DNA of 64,000 bases. Origin: Arcanobacterium sp. S3PF19. GTDB taxonomy: Bacteria; Actinomycetota; Actinomycetes; Actinomycetales; Actinomycetaceae. Location of the stretch: contig NZ_JRMX01000013.1 of the NCBI RefSeq assembly GCF_000758825.1, positions 117,431-181,430 of the forward strand, in the 5' to 3' direction. The position numbers and the translations under genes are program-made. This document shows positions 26,721 through 36,859 of this stretch, in pieces (within the stretch, counting starts at the first letter, position 1; each line of letters begins with the position of its first letter). A model generated the notes under the pieces. That model was given only the letters and a program-made list of their open reading frames with translations. It ran no database searches and had not been told where the DNA came from.

Positions 26721-27535
26721 GATGTCTGTTCTCCGGTGTTTTGCCGCTGTTCCGTCTTCTGCGCGGAGGGGAGGCGGGGGATGCCGATTTTCGGCAGGTG
26801 TGCCGCTTTTTCTCTCTCCTCTTCTATGCGGGCGAGATATTTTTCCTCTCTGAGGGGCGTGAGTGCCCCGTCTTTGCGCGCAGGGGGAATGAATTGGGCG
26901 TAGGCTTCGGCAAGTGCGGGCAGAAGAAGGGCGGCTGCCTGCGGGAGAGTGTAGCGTGCGCAGGGCAGATTTTCTTTCTCCCCGATTTGTGCCAGCGAAG
27001 TCACGCCGGCGTCCGCCAGTCCGCAGGGAATTACACGCATAAATTTTGCCAGGTCGGTGAATACGTTGAAGGCCATTCCGTGCATCGTGGTGTCCCGGGA
27101 GAATTTGATTCCTATTGCGCACAGTTTGCGGTCGATATCGCCTCTGCGTTTCACCCACACTCCGGAGCGGCCCGCTATGGCCGAGGTTTCCACGCCGATC
27201 GTGCGCAGTGCGCGAATCATTGCCGATTCCGTGGCGCGCACGAATTTCACTGCGTCTGCCGGTGGGTTTATTTTGATAATCGGATATATCACAAGCTGTC
27301 CGGGACCATGGTAGGTAACCGATCCGCCGCGGTCCATCCGGATTACCGCAACGGTGGGGTCCGGGATGTCGGCGGGCTTTGTGCGCCTGCCTGCCGTGTA
27401 GGTGTCGGACGCTTCCCACACAATGAACGTATCGGGGTGGGACGTTGTACTCACAAGGCGGTGGATATACCGCTGAATTGCGTCAACGTCCAAATAGGGC
27501 AAAGGTCCCTGAGGGAGTAGGTTTAGGATGTGCAC
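26717..27535 (-). CDS. lipB: Lipoyl(octanoyl) transferase
   Basis: A 272-residue enzyme moving octanoate from acyl carrier protein to lipoyl domains. Visible motifs are [17 protein letters not shown], the KLCAIGIK segment with the catalytic Lys, and the catalytic Cys in [13 protein letters not shown]. It has about 40 extra charged residues after the usual C-terminus. GTG start; TAGTCT lies exactly 6 bases upstream on the reverse strand, so the mRNA is probably leaderless. First gene of lipB-lipA. Confidence 0.96.
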   Translation of the reverse strand: MHILNLLPQGPLPYLDVDAIQRYIHRLVSTTSHPDTFIVWEASDTYTAGRRTKPADIPDPTVAVIRMDRGGSVTYHGPGQLVIYPIIKINPPADAVKFVRATESAMIRALRTIGVETSAIAGRSGVWVKRRGDIDRKLCAIGIKFSRDTTMHGMAFNVFTDLAKFMRVIPCGLADAGVTSLAQIGEKENLPCARYTLPQAAALLLPALAEAYAQFIPPARKDGALTPLREEKYLARIEEEREKAAHLPKIGIPRLPSAQKTEQRQNTGEQTS

Positions 27536-27547
27536 ACGTTAAGACTA

Positions 27548-27899
27548 ACGCGCTTTTTTTCTCCCCGCGACTTCAGGGGTGCGAAATTTTCCGTGTTTTG
27601 CGCAACAGGCGGAAAATGGGTTTGATCTGAGAAATATATCACAGATAAATTGCATATTTTTACACAAACAAGCATAAAAAACAACAGAGGCGAACTGCCG
27701 TTTTTCGGCTGTTTTAAAGGGAAAAGTGATTTTTATCCGAATGGGCGCAGAGGCTTTCTCACATAGCGATACGTAATGTGCGTTCCCTGCGGGATTTACT
27801 ATAGACTCTTCCCCAAGATAACCCGTGTATCAATGGGATATTGATCCGCAGGAGACAATCCCGCGGTTAAACACCCGATTCCTTCAGATGGGGGGAGAG
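27548..27899 (+). promoter_or_regulatory. AT-rich promoter region and leader of the opp operon
   Basis: No gene is seen in these 350 bases. The region is AT-rich relative to its surroundings. TACTAT at 27797-27802 (within GGGATTTACTATAGAC) is a good -10 candidate, giving an mRNA leader of about 90 bases before the oppA ATG. An in-frame GTG at 27825 would fall in this leader but lacks a ribosome site. No convincing riboswitch fold was recognised by eye. Confidence 0.45.
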
Positions 27900-29549
27900 A
27901 TGAAAAATCTACGCAAATTTGCCGCGGCGGCGATGGTTCTGCCGTTTGCCCTTACGGCATGTTCCTCGGACAAGACCGAGACAAAGTCTGCCGCCAAGAC
28001 AGACGCCGTAATTACGGCAAACAGTTCCGAGCCGCAGAATCCGCTTGTTCCGGCGAATACGAACGAGGTCGGCGGCGGCAGTATTGTGGACGTCGCATTT
28101 GCGGGTCTGCAGTATTATGACGAGAAGGGCGAAGCGAAGCCCGACGTTGCCGAGTCTATTGAGACGAAAGACAACCAAAAATACACCGTTAAGATCAAGA
28201 AGAACCAGAAGTTCTCCGACGGGTCCCCGCTTACCGCGTCTTCCTTCGTCGACGCCTGGAACCAGGCCGTGAAGCAGAACATGAACAACGCCTCGTTCTT
28301 TGAGAGCATCAAGGGATACGGGGAGGCACTGGCCGATGCCGAGAAAGCCGTGAACGAAAAGAGGCCCTCCGGTGTCGGGGAAGTGAATATGTCCGGCCTG
28401 AAAGTGGTAGACGACACAACCTTTACCGTTGAACTGGAGCAGCCCGAATCCGATTTCCCGCTCCGCCTGGGATATTCCGCATTCTTCCCGCTTCCGAAGT
28501 CCGGTCTGGGCGATCCGGCAACCGTTGCCAAGTATGGCGAACAGCCGGTGTCGAACGGTCCGTACATGGTAAAGAAAGGCTCGTGGGAGCACAACGTAAA
28601 GATCGACCTTGTGCCCAATCCGAAGTACAACGGTCCGCGCAAGGTGAAGAACGGCGGTCTGACGCTGAAGTTCTACGCCGGCTTGGATGCCGCGTACAAT
28701 GATCTGCTTGCGGGTAATCTTGATGTGCTCGACGCGGTGCCCGATTCCGCATTCGGCACATTTGAGAAGGATCTCGCCGGCCGTTCGGTAAACAAGGCCT
28801 CGGCAATTTTCCAGAGCTTTACCCTGCCGGCAAACCTGGAGCATTTCCAGGGTGAAGAAGGAAAGCTGCGCAAGCAGGCAATTTCGATGGCAATTAACCG
28901 CGGGGAAATCACAAAGACCATCTTCAAGGGAACCCGTACCCCCGCAACCGACTTCGTCTCTCCCGTGATCCCCGGGCATAACGGCAAACTCAAGGGGAAC
29001 GAAGTGCTGAAGTTCAACCCGAAGAAAGCAAAGGAACTGTGGGCGAAGGCGGATGCGATCAAGCCGTGGTCCGGTTCGTTTGCCATTGCATATAATTCCG
29101 ACGGAGGCCACCAGGCATGGGTGGACGCGGTTGCGAATTCGGTTAAGAACGTACTGGGAATCGACGCCAAGGGTGCGCCTTACGCAGATTTCAAGTCACT
29201 GCGCGACGACGTCACAAACCGCAAGATCAAGACCGGTTTCCGTACCGGCTGGCAGGCCGATTACCCGAGCCCGTTTAACTTCCTCGGTCCGCTCTATGCG
29301 ACGAAGGGAAGCGCAAACGACGGCGATTACTCCAATCCGAAGTTTGATGCCCTGCTGAAGAAAGTGCTCAACACTTCCGACTCGGCGGCGGTCAACAAGC
29401 TCTACGATCAGGCCCAGGAGATGCTGTTGACGGATCTGCCGGCATTCCCGCTGTGGTATTCGAACGTAGCGGGCGGCTGGGCCGACGGCGTGAAGAACGT
29501 AAAGTTCAACTGGAAGTCGAAGCCGATTTACGAAGAGATCACAAAGTAA
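27900..29549 (+). CDS. Oligopeptide ABC transporter, substrate-binding lipoprotein
   Basis: A 549-residue OppA/DppA-family protein. The signal peptide ends in lipobox LTAC (Cys about residue 21), so it is a lipoprotein outside the membrane. Family segments include NEVGGGSIVDVAFAGLQYYD, KFSDGSPLTASSFVDAW, GNLDVLDAVPDSAF and SMAINRGEI. It captures peptides for the downstream OppB-OppC-OppDF machinery. The start at 27900 gives the correct signal peptide; a GGGGGAG run abuts it. Strong bias to GCC/AAG codons compared with neighbours suggests high expression. A hairpin follows, which could lower expression of the rest of the operon. Confidence 0.93.
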   Translation: MKNLRKFAAAAMVLPFALTACSSDKTETKSAAKTDAVITANSSEPQNPLVPANTNEVGGGSIVDVAFAGLQYYDEKGEAKPDVAESIETKDNQKYTVKIKKNQKFSDGSPLTASSFVDAWNQAVKQNMNNASFFESIKGYGEALADAEKAVNEKRPSGVGEVNMSGLKVVDDTTFTVELEQPESDFPLRLGYSAFFPLPKSGLGDPATVAKYGEQPVSNGPYMVKKGSWEHNVKIDLVPNPKYNGPRKVKNGGLTLKFYAGLDAAYNDLLAGNLDVLDAVPDSAFGTFEKDLAGRSVNKASAIFQSFTLPANLEHFQGEEGKLRKQAISMAINRGEITKTIFKGTRTPATDFVSPVIPGHNGKLKGNEVLKFNPKKAKELWAKADAIKPWSGSFAIAYNSDGGHQAWVDAVANSVKNVLGIDAKGAPYADFKSLRDDVTNRKIKTGFRTGWQADYPSPFNFLGPLYATKGSANDGDYSNPKFDALLKKVLNTSDSAAVNKLYDQAQEMLLTDLPAFPLWYSNVAGGWADGVKNVKFNWKSKPIYEEITK

Positions 29550-29585
29550 TTGGTACTTTAGGCTCTGTTTTCTTTGTAAGTAAAA

Positions 29586-29626
29586 GAATTGAGGCTTGAA
29601 TACGGCTTGTGTTCAGGCCTCAATTC
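29586..29626 (+). terminator. Intercistronic hairpin after oppA
   Basis: Arms 29586-29600 and 29612-29626 pair over 15 positions with one G-T pair around an 11-base loop. T7 occurs 10 bases later. As in many binding-protein operons, it probably stops most transcripts or stabilises the oppA mRNA so the binding protein is made in excess over the membrane parts. Confidence 0.65.
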
Positions 29627-29686
29627 TATATTTACCTTTTTTTGGGTAAACTTAGACTAAAACATTAAAAATACAAGGAGGCTCCG

Positions 29687-30613
29687 ATGTTGCATTATAT
29701 CGGGCGCAGGCTTCTGCAGATTATCCCGGTTTTAATCGGAGCCACTCTGCTGATTTATGCGCTGGTGTTTCTGATGCCCGGCGATCCGATCCAGGCACTG
29801 GGCGGAGACCGCGGACTGTCTGAAGCTGCCGCCAATGCCCTGCGCAAACGCTATAATCTTGACCGGCCCTTTATTGTGCAGTATCTGCTGTATCTCAAGG
29901 GCGTGCTCTCGCTGGACTTCGGACTGACGTTCAGCGGACGCGAAGTGACCGAAGTGATGGCGTCCGCATTCCCCGTCACGATCAAACTGGCATTTATGGC
30001 TTTATTTTTTGAAGGCGTATTCGGCGTTCTGTTCGGCACTGTTGCCGGGCTCAAGCGCGGAGGCGTATTTGACGCCACCGTTCTGGTCGTCTCGCTGTTT
30101 GTGATTGCCGTTCCCACGTTTGTGATCGGATTTGTAATGCAGTTCCTGATCGGTGTAAAACTGGGGTGGCTGCCCACCACCGTGGGCGGGAATGCCACAT
30201 TCACGAGTCTGCTGATGCCCGCGGTTGTGCTGGGTGCCGTGTCTTTCGCCTATGTGCTTCGCCTTACGCGCCAGTCCGTGTCGGAAACGCTTCTTGCCGA
30301 CCATGTGCGCACGGCATACGCCAAAGGTCTGTCGCGCAGGAGAGTTATTACGAACCATGTGCTGCGCAATTCCCTGATTCCCGTCGCCACATTTCTCGGC
30401 GCCGATTTGGGCGCACTGATGGGCGGGGCGATTGTGACCGAAGGAATTTTTGCGATTAACGGCGTCGGCGGAAACATCTATCAGGCCATCGTAAAAGGCG
30501 AACCTGCCACCGTGGTTTCTTTTACCACGGTGCTCGTGCTGGTCTACATTTTTGCCAATCTGCTTGTGGATTTGCTTTACGCCCTGCTTGATCCGCGAAT
30601 CCGTTACGAGTAG
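29687..30613 (+). CDS. oppB: Oligopeptide ABC transporter permease OppB
   Basis: A 308-residue membrane protein with six helices. It opens with the family N-terminus YIGRRLLQIIPVLIGATLLIYALVFLMPGDP and carries the coupling motif region VRTAYAKGLSRRRVITNHVLRNSL (EAA loop) at about residues 205-230. AAGGAGGCTCCG precedes the ATG. It forms the pore with OppC, fed by the binding protein upstream and powered by the fused OppDF downstream. Confidence 0.95.
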   Translation: MLHYIGRRLLQIIPVLIGATLLIYALVFLMPGDPIQALGGDRGLSEAAANALRKRYNLDRPFIVQYLLYLKGVLSLDFGLTFSGREVTEVMASAFPVTIKLAFMALFFEGVFGVLFGTVAGLKRGGVFDATVLVVSLFVIAVPTFVIGFVMQFLIGVKLGWLPTTVGGNATFTSLLMPAVVLGAVSFAYVLRLTRQSVSETLLADHVRTAYAKGLSRRRVITNHVLRNSLIPVATFLGADLGALMGGAIVTEGIFAINGVGGNIYQAIVKGEPATVVSFTTVLVLVYIFANLLVDLLYALLDPRIRYE

Positions 30614-30633
30614 AGGAAAAGGGGCACAGAAAC

Positions 30634-31587
30634 ATGAGAAAAGACAATCTGATTTATCCGGGGCAGGAGCATTTCGTATCGGACACGGACGAAACCGGTC
30701 TGGGCGCCGTGGATGCCGTATCCGATGATTCGCTGCCCGCATCGATGTGGGGGGAAGCGTGGAAATACCTACGCCGGCGTGTGCTGTTTTGGGTCGCGGG
30801 AGTAATTATTCTCCTTGCTTTGGCCCTGGCGGCGTTTCCCTCGCTGTTCACATCCGTAAATCCGAAATTCTGCGAACTGTCCCACTCCCTGGCGTCTCCC
30901 ACGGTGAGCCATCCTTTCGGTTTTGACCGGCAGGGATGCGATATTTTTGCGCGTACGGTTTACGGCGCACGGGCCTCGGTAAGCGTGGGAATCCTTACCA
31001 CTGCGGCAGTCGTTCTTATCGGCGGGCTGCTCGGCACCCTGGCAGGGTATTTCGGCGGAATTGCGGACGCGGTTCTTTCGCGGCTGACGGATATTATTTT
31101 CGCGGTACCTTTTTTGCTGGCGGGAATCGTCGTAATGCAGATGTTCCACGACAACAGAACCACTTTTACCGTGGTGCTTGTGCTGGCGGTGTTCGGATGG
31201 CCTTCGATTGCCCGGATCACGCGCGGCGCGGTAATGCAGACCAAAACGGAAGAGTTCGTGACGGCGGCACAGGCTTTGGGCGAAAGCCGGCTGCGTATTA
31301 TCCTGCGGCATATTGTGCCCAATGCGGCCGCGCCGATGATTGTGTACGCCACGGTGGCGTTGGGAACGTTTATCGTGGCAGAGGCCACGCTGTCGTTTCT
31401 CGGTGTCGGTCTGCCGGCAGACATAGTTTCGTGGGGCGGGGATATTTCGCGTGCACAGGTATCGCTGCGCGTGCAGCCGGCAGTGCTCTTCTACCCGGCC
31501 GGAGCGCTCGCGCTGACGGTGCTCAGCTTTATTATGATGGGCGATGTCGTACGCGATGCGCTCGATCCGAAGATGAGGAAACGGTAA
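30634..31587 (+). CDS. oppC: Oligopeptide ABC transporter permease OppC
   Basis: A 317-residue permease with a cytoplasmic N-terminus of about 45 residues, then six helices. HPFGFDRQGCDIFARTVYGARASVSVGI and the EAA-type loop EEFVTAAQALGESRLRIILRHIVPNAAAPM are classical for the OppC/DppC family. It ends at DALDPKMRKR. It lies 20 bases after oppB and 4 bases before the ATPase gene. Confidence 0.95.
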   Translation: MRKDNLIYPGQEHFVSDTDETGLGAVDAVSDDSLPASMWGEAWKYLRRRVLFWVAGVIILLALALAAFPSLFTSVNPKFCELSHSLASPTVSHPFGFDRQGCDIFARTVYGARASVSVGILTTAAVVLIGGLLGTLAGYFGGIADAVLSRLTDIIFAVPFLLAGIVVMQMFHDNRTTFTVVLVLAVFGWPSIARITRGAVMQTKTEEFVTAAQALGESRLRIILRHIVPNAAAPMIVYATVALGTFIVAEATLSFLGVGLPADIVSWGGDISRAQVSLRVQPAVLFYPAGALALTVLSFIMMGDVVRDALDPKMRKR

Positions 31588-31591
31588 AACA

Positions 31592-33298
31592 ATGGCAACA
31601 CAGACACAGAGCAATGAAATAAAACCGTTACTGGAAGTTTCCGATCTGGAAGTGGCATTCAAAAGCTCCACGGGAATGGTCCCGGCCGTGAGGAAAGTAA
31701 ACCTTACCGTTTACCCCGGGCAGTCGGTGGCAATTGTGGGGGAATCCGGTTCGGGCAAATCCACCGTGGCAAACGCGATTATCGGACTGCTTCCCGGCAC
31801 CGGAAAAACAGTCGGCGGCTCAATAAAGCTTGAAGGTACCGAGCTCGTGGGAAAAACGGAAAAAGAAATGGAATCGGTGCGGGGATCGAAGATCGGTCTG
31901 ATCCCCCAAGATCCGATGTCCAATCTGAATCCGGTGTGGAAAATCGGCCGCCAGGTGCGCGAGGCGCTGGACGCTAACGGCGTCGGTGCAAAAAAAGAGC
32001 GGATGGAGCGGGTAAACAGGCTTCTCTCGGAAGCCGGTCTGCCGGACGTGGAGCGCGTGGCAAAACAGTATCCGCACGAGTTTTCCGGGGGAATGCGCCA
32101 GCGGGCACTGATTGCGATCGGTCTGGCGGCACACCCGAAGCTGCTGATTGCCGATGAGCCCACATCCGCATTGGATGTAACGGTGCAGCGTAAAATTCTT
32201 GACCATCTCGACACGCTGACCGCGGAATTGGGCACGGCGGTGCTGTTTATTACCCACGATCTGGGCCTCGCCGCGGAACGTGCCTCGCATCTGGTGGTTA
32301 TGCACCGGGGGCGTGTGGTTGAATCCGGTCCCGCGCTGGATATTCTGCGCAATCCGGAACACCCCTACACGCAGCGTCTCGTGGCAGCCGCGCCTTCCCT
32401 GGCTTCGGCGAGGATTGAATCGGCGCACAAGGCGGGTATCTCCGTGGCTCCCGACGAGCTTCTGGGTGCGGGACTGGGCTCCGGTTCGCATGAAATCGCC
32501 GCGGAAGTGCGTCATCTGCACAAAACTTTCAAGGTGCGCGGAGGAAGGGGAAAAACCTTTAAGGCGCTCGATGATGTTTCTTTCAGTCTGCGGCGCGGCA
32601 CAACGCTTGCGGTTGTGGGGGAATCCGGTTCGGGCAAATCCACGGCGGCCAATATCCTTCTCGGCCTGCTTGCGCCGGATGAGCGCGAAGAGAGCAAAGT
32701 TATTTTCGACGGGCATGATGTTTCCGCTATGTCCGCCAAAGAACGTTTTGCCCTCCGGCGGCAGCTGCAGGTTGTTTTCCAAAATCCGTACGGTTCGCTC
32801 GATCCGATGTTTTCCGTATATTCGGTGATTGAAGAACCGCTGGTTGTGCACGGGGAAGGGAACAGAAAGGAACGCGGGGAGCGGGTTGCGCAGCTGCTGG
32901 ACCTGGTGGCTCTGCCGCGTTCGGCGATGAGGAGATACCCCAATGAGCTTTCGGGCGGACAGCGTCAGCGTGTCGCCATTGCCCGGGCTCTGGCGCTGCG
33001 TCCCCGGGTGTTGGTGCTCGACGAGGCAGTCAGCGCTCTTGATGTGCTGGTGCAGAATCAGATTCTGCACCTGTTAAACGATATCCAGGCGCAGATGAAT
33101 CTCAGCTATCTGTTTATCACCCACGATTTGGCGGTGGTGCGTCAGATTGCGGACGACGTCGTAGTGATGCAGAAAGGGAAAGTCGTGGAATCCGGCGCGG
33201 CGGACGATATCTTCGCCCGTCCGCAGATGGACTATACGAAAAATCTCATCGATTCGATTCCCGGCGGCAACCTGTTTATCGGCGGCGATATCCGATAG
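31592..33298 (+). CDS. oppDF: Oligopeptide ABC transporter ATPase, fused OppD-OppF
   Basis: A 568-residue double ATPase. The first half has GESGSGKST near residue 51, FSGGMRQRALIA and LLIADEPTSALDVT; the second has GESGSGKST near residue 342, LSGGQRQRVAIA and VLVLDEAVSALDV. In the second half the usual DEPT of Walker B is DEAV, a common variant. A linker of about 30 residues joins them. The Opp/Dpp C-terminal segment (HPYTQRLVAAAPS) is present after the first domain. Fusing OppD and OppF in one chain is common in actinobacteria and fixes 1:1 stoichiometry. Confidence 0.94.
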   Translation: MATQTQSNEIKPLLEVSDLEVAFKSSTGMVPAVRKVNLTVYPGQSVAIVGESGSGKSTVANAIIGLLPGTGKTVGGSIKLEGTELVGKTEKEMESVRGSKIGLIPQDPMSNLNPVWKIGRQVREALDANGVGAKKERMERVNRLLSEAGLPDVERVAKQYPHEFSGGMRQRALIAIGLAAHPKLLIADEPTSALDVTVQRKILDHLDTLTAELGTAVLFITHDLGLAAERASHLVVMHRGRVVESGPALDILRNPEHPYTQRLVAAAPSLASARIESAHKAGISVAPDELLGAGLGSGSHEIAAEVRHLHKTFKVRGGRGKTFKALDDVSFSLRRGTTLAVVGESGSGKSTAANILLGLLAPDEREESKVIFDGHDVSAMSAKERFALRRQLQVVFQNPYGSLDPMFSVYSVIEEPLVVHGEGNRKERGERVAQLLDLVALPRSAMRRYPNELSGGQRQRVAIARALALRPRVLVLDEAVSALDVLVQNQILHLLNDIQAQMNLSYLFITHDLAVVRQIADDVVVMQKGKVVESGAADDIFARPQMDYTKNLIDSIPGGNLFIGGDIR

Positions 33299-33333
33299 TG
33301 TACTTTCTGCCTCTTTTATCGCCGGAAATCTAA

Positions 33334-33381
33334 AAATCCGGGCCGGTACCCCTAAAATAAAATGGGTATCGGCCCGGATTT
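33334..33381 (+). terminator. 18-bp hairpin between oppDF and typA with a promoter-like loop
   Basis: Arms 33334-33351 and 33364-33381 pair over 18 positions with one G-T pair around a 12-base loop, CTAAAATAAAAT. It is the probable end of the opp transcript. The loop contains TAAAAT, a possible -10 box for typA, so one element may end one transcript and start the next. Confidence 0.6.
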
Positions 33382-33408
33382 GTGTAAGAAAAGAAATGGT
33401 CTGAATTT

Positions 33409-35340
33409 ATGGAAACACGTTCTGATTTACGTAATGTGGCAATCGTGGCGCACGTCGACCACGGAAAAACCACTTTGGTTGACGGTATGCTCTGGCAGGG
33501 AGGAGCTTTCGACCGGCGCGCCACCGTGGAAAAAACCGGGGAACGGGTAATGGATTCCGGCGATTTGGAACGTGAAAAGGGCATTACGATTCTGGCAAAG
33601 AATACCGCCATCACTTACACCGGCCCGTCCGCGGCGGAATTCGGGGCGCCGCAGGGCGTCGTCATCAATGTGATAGATACACCCGGGCACGCGGATTTTT
33701 CCGGGGAAGTGGAGCGCGGGCTGTCGATGGTGGACGGTGTGGTGCTGCTGGTGGACGCATCCGAAGGCCCTCTTCCGCAGACGCGTTTTGTGCTGCGCAA
33801 AGCCCTGGAGGCAAATCTGCCGGTGATTCCCGTAATCAACAAAGTGGACCGTCCCGACGCGCGGATCAGCGAAGTGGTGGAGGAAACCCAGGATCTGCTG
33901 ATTAATCTGGCGGCGGACATCGAAGACGCGGAGAATCTCGATCTGGACCGGATCCTGGAAATACCGACCATTTTTGCGGCCGCGAAAGCCGGGTACGCCG
34001 ATACCGTGCAGCCGGCGGACGGGCAGCTGCCGCAGAACAGAGACCTGGAGCCGCTGTTCAGAGCAATTTTGAAATATATTCCCGCTCCGCACTATGAGCC
34101 GCAGGAGCCTCTTGTGGCGCAGGTTACGAATCTGGACGCTTCGCCGTTTCTCGGGCGTCTTGCGCTGCTGAGAATATACTCCGGCACGCTGCACAAAAAT
34201 TCGTGGGTGGGCCTGATGGACGGCCCCGGGGGAGAGATCGAGCGCGTGCACGTCACCGAACTGCTGCGCACCGAAGGTCTGGAACGCAAACCCGCCCTCA
34301 CCGCCGGGCCCGGAGATATTGTGGCCATTGCGGGTATTGCGCATATCACGATCGGTGAGTCCCTCGTGGATTTGGAAGATCCGCGCCCGCGTCCGCCAAT
34401 TCATATTGACGACCCCGCGATTTCGATGACGATCGGAATCAATACCTCTCCTTTGGCAGGAAAGGTCAAGGGGCACAAACTTACCGCCCGTCAGGTGCGC
34501 GACCGTCTGATGCAGGAGCTCGTGGGCAATGTTTCGATCAGAGTGCTGCCCACGGACCGCCCCGACGCCTGGGAAGTGCAGGACCGCGGCGAACTTGCGC
34601 TCGCTATTTTGGTTGAGACCATGCGCCGTGAGGGATTTGAGCTTACCGTGGGCAAGCCGCAGGTCGTGAAGAAAATAAAAGACGGTGTGGTGTACGAGCC
34701 GTGGGAGTCGGCCACGATTGATGTGCCCGAGGAATACCTGGGTGCGGTCACGCAGCTCATGGCGGCACGTAAAGGGCAGATGGAAACGATGTCGAACCAC
34801 GGAACCGGCTGGATCCGGATGGAGTTTCTTGTTCCCTCCCGGGGAATGATCGGCTTTCGTACCAAGTTCCTGACGCAGACCCGGGGGACCGGGATTGCCG
34901 CTTCCATTTCCGCAGGCTACAAGCCGTGGGCGGGTGAAATTGAATCGCGGACCACCGGTTCTCTGGTCTCGGACCGCTCCGGGCAGATTACGGCATTTTC
35001 CCTGCAGCGCCTGGAAGATCGGGGCACATTTTTTGTGAAGCCCGGCGAGGAAACATACGAGGGGCAGGTTGTGGGGGAAAATCCGCGCAACGAAGATATG
35101 GACGTAAACATCGTCAAAGCCAAAGAAATGACGAATATGCGTTCGGCAACTGCCGACGTATTTGAGACTCTGCAGGCTTCGCGCACGCTCACACTGGAAG
35201 AGTGTATTGAATTCGCCGCAGACGACGAATGCCTGGAAGTTACCCCGGAAACCGTGCGGATCCGAAAGGTTATTTTGGACTCTCTGACACGCGGAAGGGC
35301 TGCGGCGCGCAGAAAGCGCGAAGCGAGGAGCGAAAAGTGA
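33409..35340 (+). CDS. typA: Translational GTPase TypA/BipA
   Basis: A 643-residue ribosome-binding GTPase involved in ribosome assembly and stress adaptation. G1 is [10 protein letters not shown], followed by the switch region [15 protein letters not shown]3 [14 protein letters not shown] and G4 NKVDRP. EF-G-like domains and the BipA-specific C-terminal domain with [32 protein letters not shown] follow. Length is standard. Only weak A/G-rich sequence precedes the ATG. It overlaps the next small membrane-protein gene by 4 bases (GTGA). Confidence 0.97.
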   Translation: METRSDLRNVAIVAHVDHGKTTLVDGMLWQGGAFDRRATVEKTGERVMDSGDLEREKGITILAKNTAITYTGPSAAEFGAPQGVVINVIDTPGHADFSGEVERGLSMVDGVVLLVDASEGPLPQTRFVLRKALEANLPVIPVINKVDRPDARISEVVEETQDLLINLAADIEDAENLDLDRILEIPTIFAAAKAGYADTVQPADGQLPQNRDLEPLFRAILKYIPAPHYEPQEPLVAQVTNLDASPFLGRLALLRIYSGTLHKNSWVGLMDGPGGEIERVHVTELLRTEGLERKPALTAGPGDIVAIAGIAHITIGESLVDLEDPRPRPPIHIDDPAISMTIGINTSPLAGKVKGHKLTARQVRDRLMQELVGNVSIRVLPTDRPDAWEVQDRGELALAILVETMRREGFELTVGKPQVVKKIKDGVVYEPWESATIDVPEEYLGAVTQLMAARKGQMETMSNHGTGWIRMEFLVPSRGMIGFRTKFLTQTRGTGIAASISAGYKPWAGEIESRTTGSLVSDRSGQITAFSLQRLEDRGTFFVKPGEETYEGQVVGENPRNEDMDVNIVKAKEMTNMRSATADVFETLQASRTLTLEECIEFAADDECLEVTPETVRIRKVILDSLTRGRAAARRKREARSEK

Positions 35341-35699
35341 GCAGACTCTTTTTCGGTGCCGCGGCGGGCGCGGTGGCCGGAATTTTGGGTGTGATCGTGC
35401 ATGCGGGGCCGGTAAACCATGAATGGTGTGGCCCGATAATGGCAGTTCTGCTGGTGGTCTGCGGCTCCTGGTTCAGCTGCGAAACCGGCACGCCCAAAGC
35501 GGGGGTGGTGTATGCCTGCGTGTGTTTCGCCGTCACTTTTGTGCTGTTTTTCTATCCCCCCGGGAACGACGTCACAGCATTGGAAAACAGTTTCAATTCC
35601 CGCCTGTGGCTGTATACCGTAGGCTTGGCGGCACTGTTTCCCCCGGCTGCGGCATATTGTTTCCGCGCGGTCCGCAGGCATGGGAATTCCCGAAACTGA
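35337..35699 (+). CDS. Small four-helix membrane protein of unknown function
   Basis: A 120-residue protein with four hydrophobic segments (FFGAAAGAVAGILGVIV, CGPIMAVLLVVCGSW, VVYACVCFAVTFVLFF, LWLYTVGLAALFPPAAAY) and short polar ends. The GTG start overlaps the typA stop in GTGA, so translation is coupled. The size and spacing resemble the DUF6113-type proteins often found in actinobacteria near fdxA, but I cannot confirm the family. It sits between typA and fdxA. Confidence 0.7.
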   Translation: MSRLFFGAAAGAVAGILGVIVHAGPVNHEWCGPIMAVLLVVCGSWFSCETGTPKAGVVYACVCFAVTFVLFFYPPGNDVTALENSFNSRLWLYTVGLAALFPPAAAYCFRAVRRHGNSRN

Positions 35700-35750
35700 A
35701 TGTGTAACATATACTCGTAGATATATACCCAGAGAAGGACAAGAAATTCG

Positions 35751-36068
35751 ATGACCTATATTATTGCGTTGCCGTGTGTTGATGTGAAAGATCGGGCGTG
35801 TGTTGACGAATGCCCGGTGGACTGTATTTACGAAGGGGAACGCACTTTATATATTCATCCCGACGAATGTGTGGACTGCGGCGCCTGCGAGCCGGTATGT
35901 CCGACGGAGGCAATCTACTACGAAGACGATCTGCCCGAGGAATGGTCGGTATATGCCGATGTGAACGCCGAATTTTTCGACGGGATCGGATCTCCCGGCG
36001 GTGCGTCGAAGATGGGCGTGATTCCCAAAGACCATCCCTACATTAAAGATCTGCCCCCGCAGAACTGA
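35751..36068 (+). CDS. fdxA: 7Fe ferredoxin (FdxA type)
   Basis: A 105-residue electron carrier with one [3Fe-4S] and one [4Fe-4S] cluster. It has the arrangement [21 protein letters not shown] followed by [22 protein letters not shown], nearly identical to mycobacterial and streptomycete FdxA. The C-terminal part ([18 protein letters not shown]) is also typical. Its own promoter is likely: TATACT lies about 40 bases before the ATG and GAGAAGGACA precedes it. It probably serves ferredoxin-dependent oxidoreductases. Confidence 0.96.
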   Translation: MTYIIALPCVDVKDRACVDECPVDCIYEGERTLYIHPDECVDCGACEPVCPTEAIYYEDDLPEEWSVYADVNAEFFDGIGSPGGASKMGVIPKDHPYIKDLPPQN

Positions 36069-36096
36069 GGCGGAAACGGGTCTGCGCCTTAAGTTT

Positions 36097-36753
36097 TCAG
36101 TCCCACAGATCGGTGAGCGAAATTCCGATCTGTGCCAGAAGAGTTCGCAAAAGCGGCAGAGACAGACCGATTATGCCGTGGCAGTCGCCCTCGGTTCTTT
36201 CGATAAAGGGCCCTCCCCGGCCTTCGAGCGTGAAGGATCCGGCGACTTCGAGCGGTTCGCCCGTGGCAATATAGGCATCGATTTCCCGATCGGTGAAATC
36301 GGCAAAATACACGGACGCCTGCGATACGCCTTCGGCGCGTTTTCCCGTTTTCAGATCCGCAACGCAGTGCCCCGTGTAAAGCTGCCCCGATTTTCCGCTC
36401 ATTGCCCGCAGACGTTCCCGGGCGACGGCCGGGGTATGCGGCTTTCCCAATATCTCTCCGTTGAAATAAAACATGGAATCGCACCCGATTACGACGCGCG
36501 GGTGACACGCACGGGGATCTGCCGCCTTTTCCCGCGTTACCCGCCGGATAACGTTTTCGGTTTTGGCTGTGGCCAGGATCTGCACCCGGGATGCGGCGGG
36601 CAGGGAAGAGCCGGCCCGTTCTGCCTCCGCTTCGGCTTTTTGCAGCAGCGCTTCTTCGTCCACGTCCGAGACGATCCGCAGCGGAGTGATTCCGGCGTTT
36701 TTCAGGAGTCTGCAGCGTGCCGGGGATTGGGATGCGAGAATAACTTTTGCCAT
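36097..36753 (-). CDS. maf: Maf-like nucleotide pyrophosphatase
   Basis: A 218-residue Maf/YhdE family house-cleaning enzyme that hydrolyses non-canonical nucleoside triphosphates. The N-terminal LASQSPARCRLLKNAGI matches the family signature (S-Q-S-P-x-R), and VVIGCDSMFYFNGEILGKPHTPAVARERL and TEGDCHGIIGLSLPLL carry the catalytic Asp and Lys region. ATG 36753 with AGGAAG upstream is chosen over 36780. It converges with fdxA, 28 bases between stops. Confidence 0.93.
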   Translation of the reverse strand: MAKVILASQSPARCRLLKNAGITPLRIVSDVDEEALLQKAEAEAERAGSSLPAASRVQILATAKTENVIRRVTREKAADPRACHPRVVIGCDSMFYFNGEILGKPHTPAVARERLRAMSGKSGQLYTGHCVADLKTGKRAEGVSQASVYFADFTDREIDAYIATGEPLEVAGSFTLEGRGGPFIERTEGDCHGIIGLSLPLLRTLLAQIGISLTDLWD

Positions 36754-36859
36754 TTTTCTTCCTGGGATGTGGGCGGACACCTTCGCTTATACCGACTTTA
36801 GCAGGTTAAATCGAAATAACAATAGTTATCGGCGGAAGAAATGTGTTATTCTGTTCTGT

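Noticed and set aside
25650..27419. Extended 589-codon version of lipA
   Set aside because: Residues before the ATG at 26720 overlap lipB in another frame and resemble nothing; the ATGA junction defines the start.
27825..27899. N-terminal extension of the oligopeptide-binding protein from GTG 27825
   Set aside because: It would place 25 polar residues before a perfect lipoprotein signal peptide.
33427..34800. 457-codon open frame antisense to typA
   Set aside because: Complementary to a highly conserved gene; composition (His, Arg, Gln, Phe) is that of a reverse-complement artefact.
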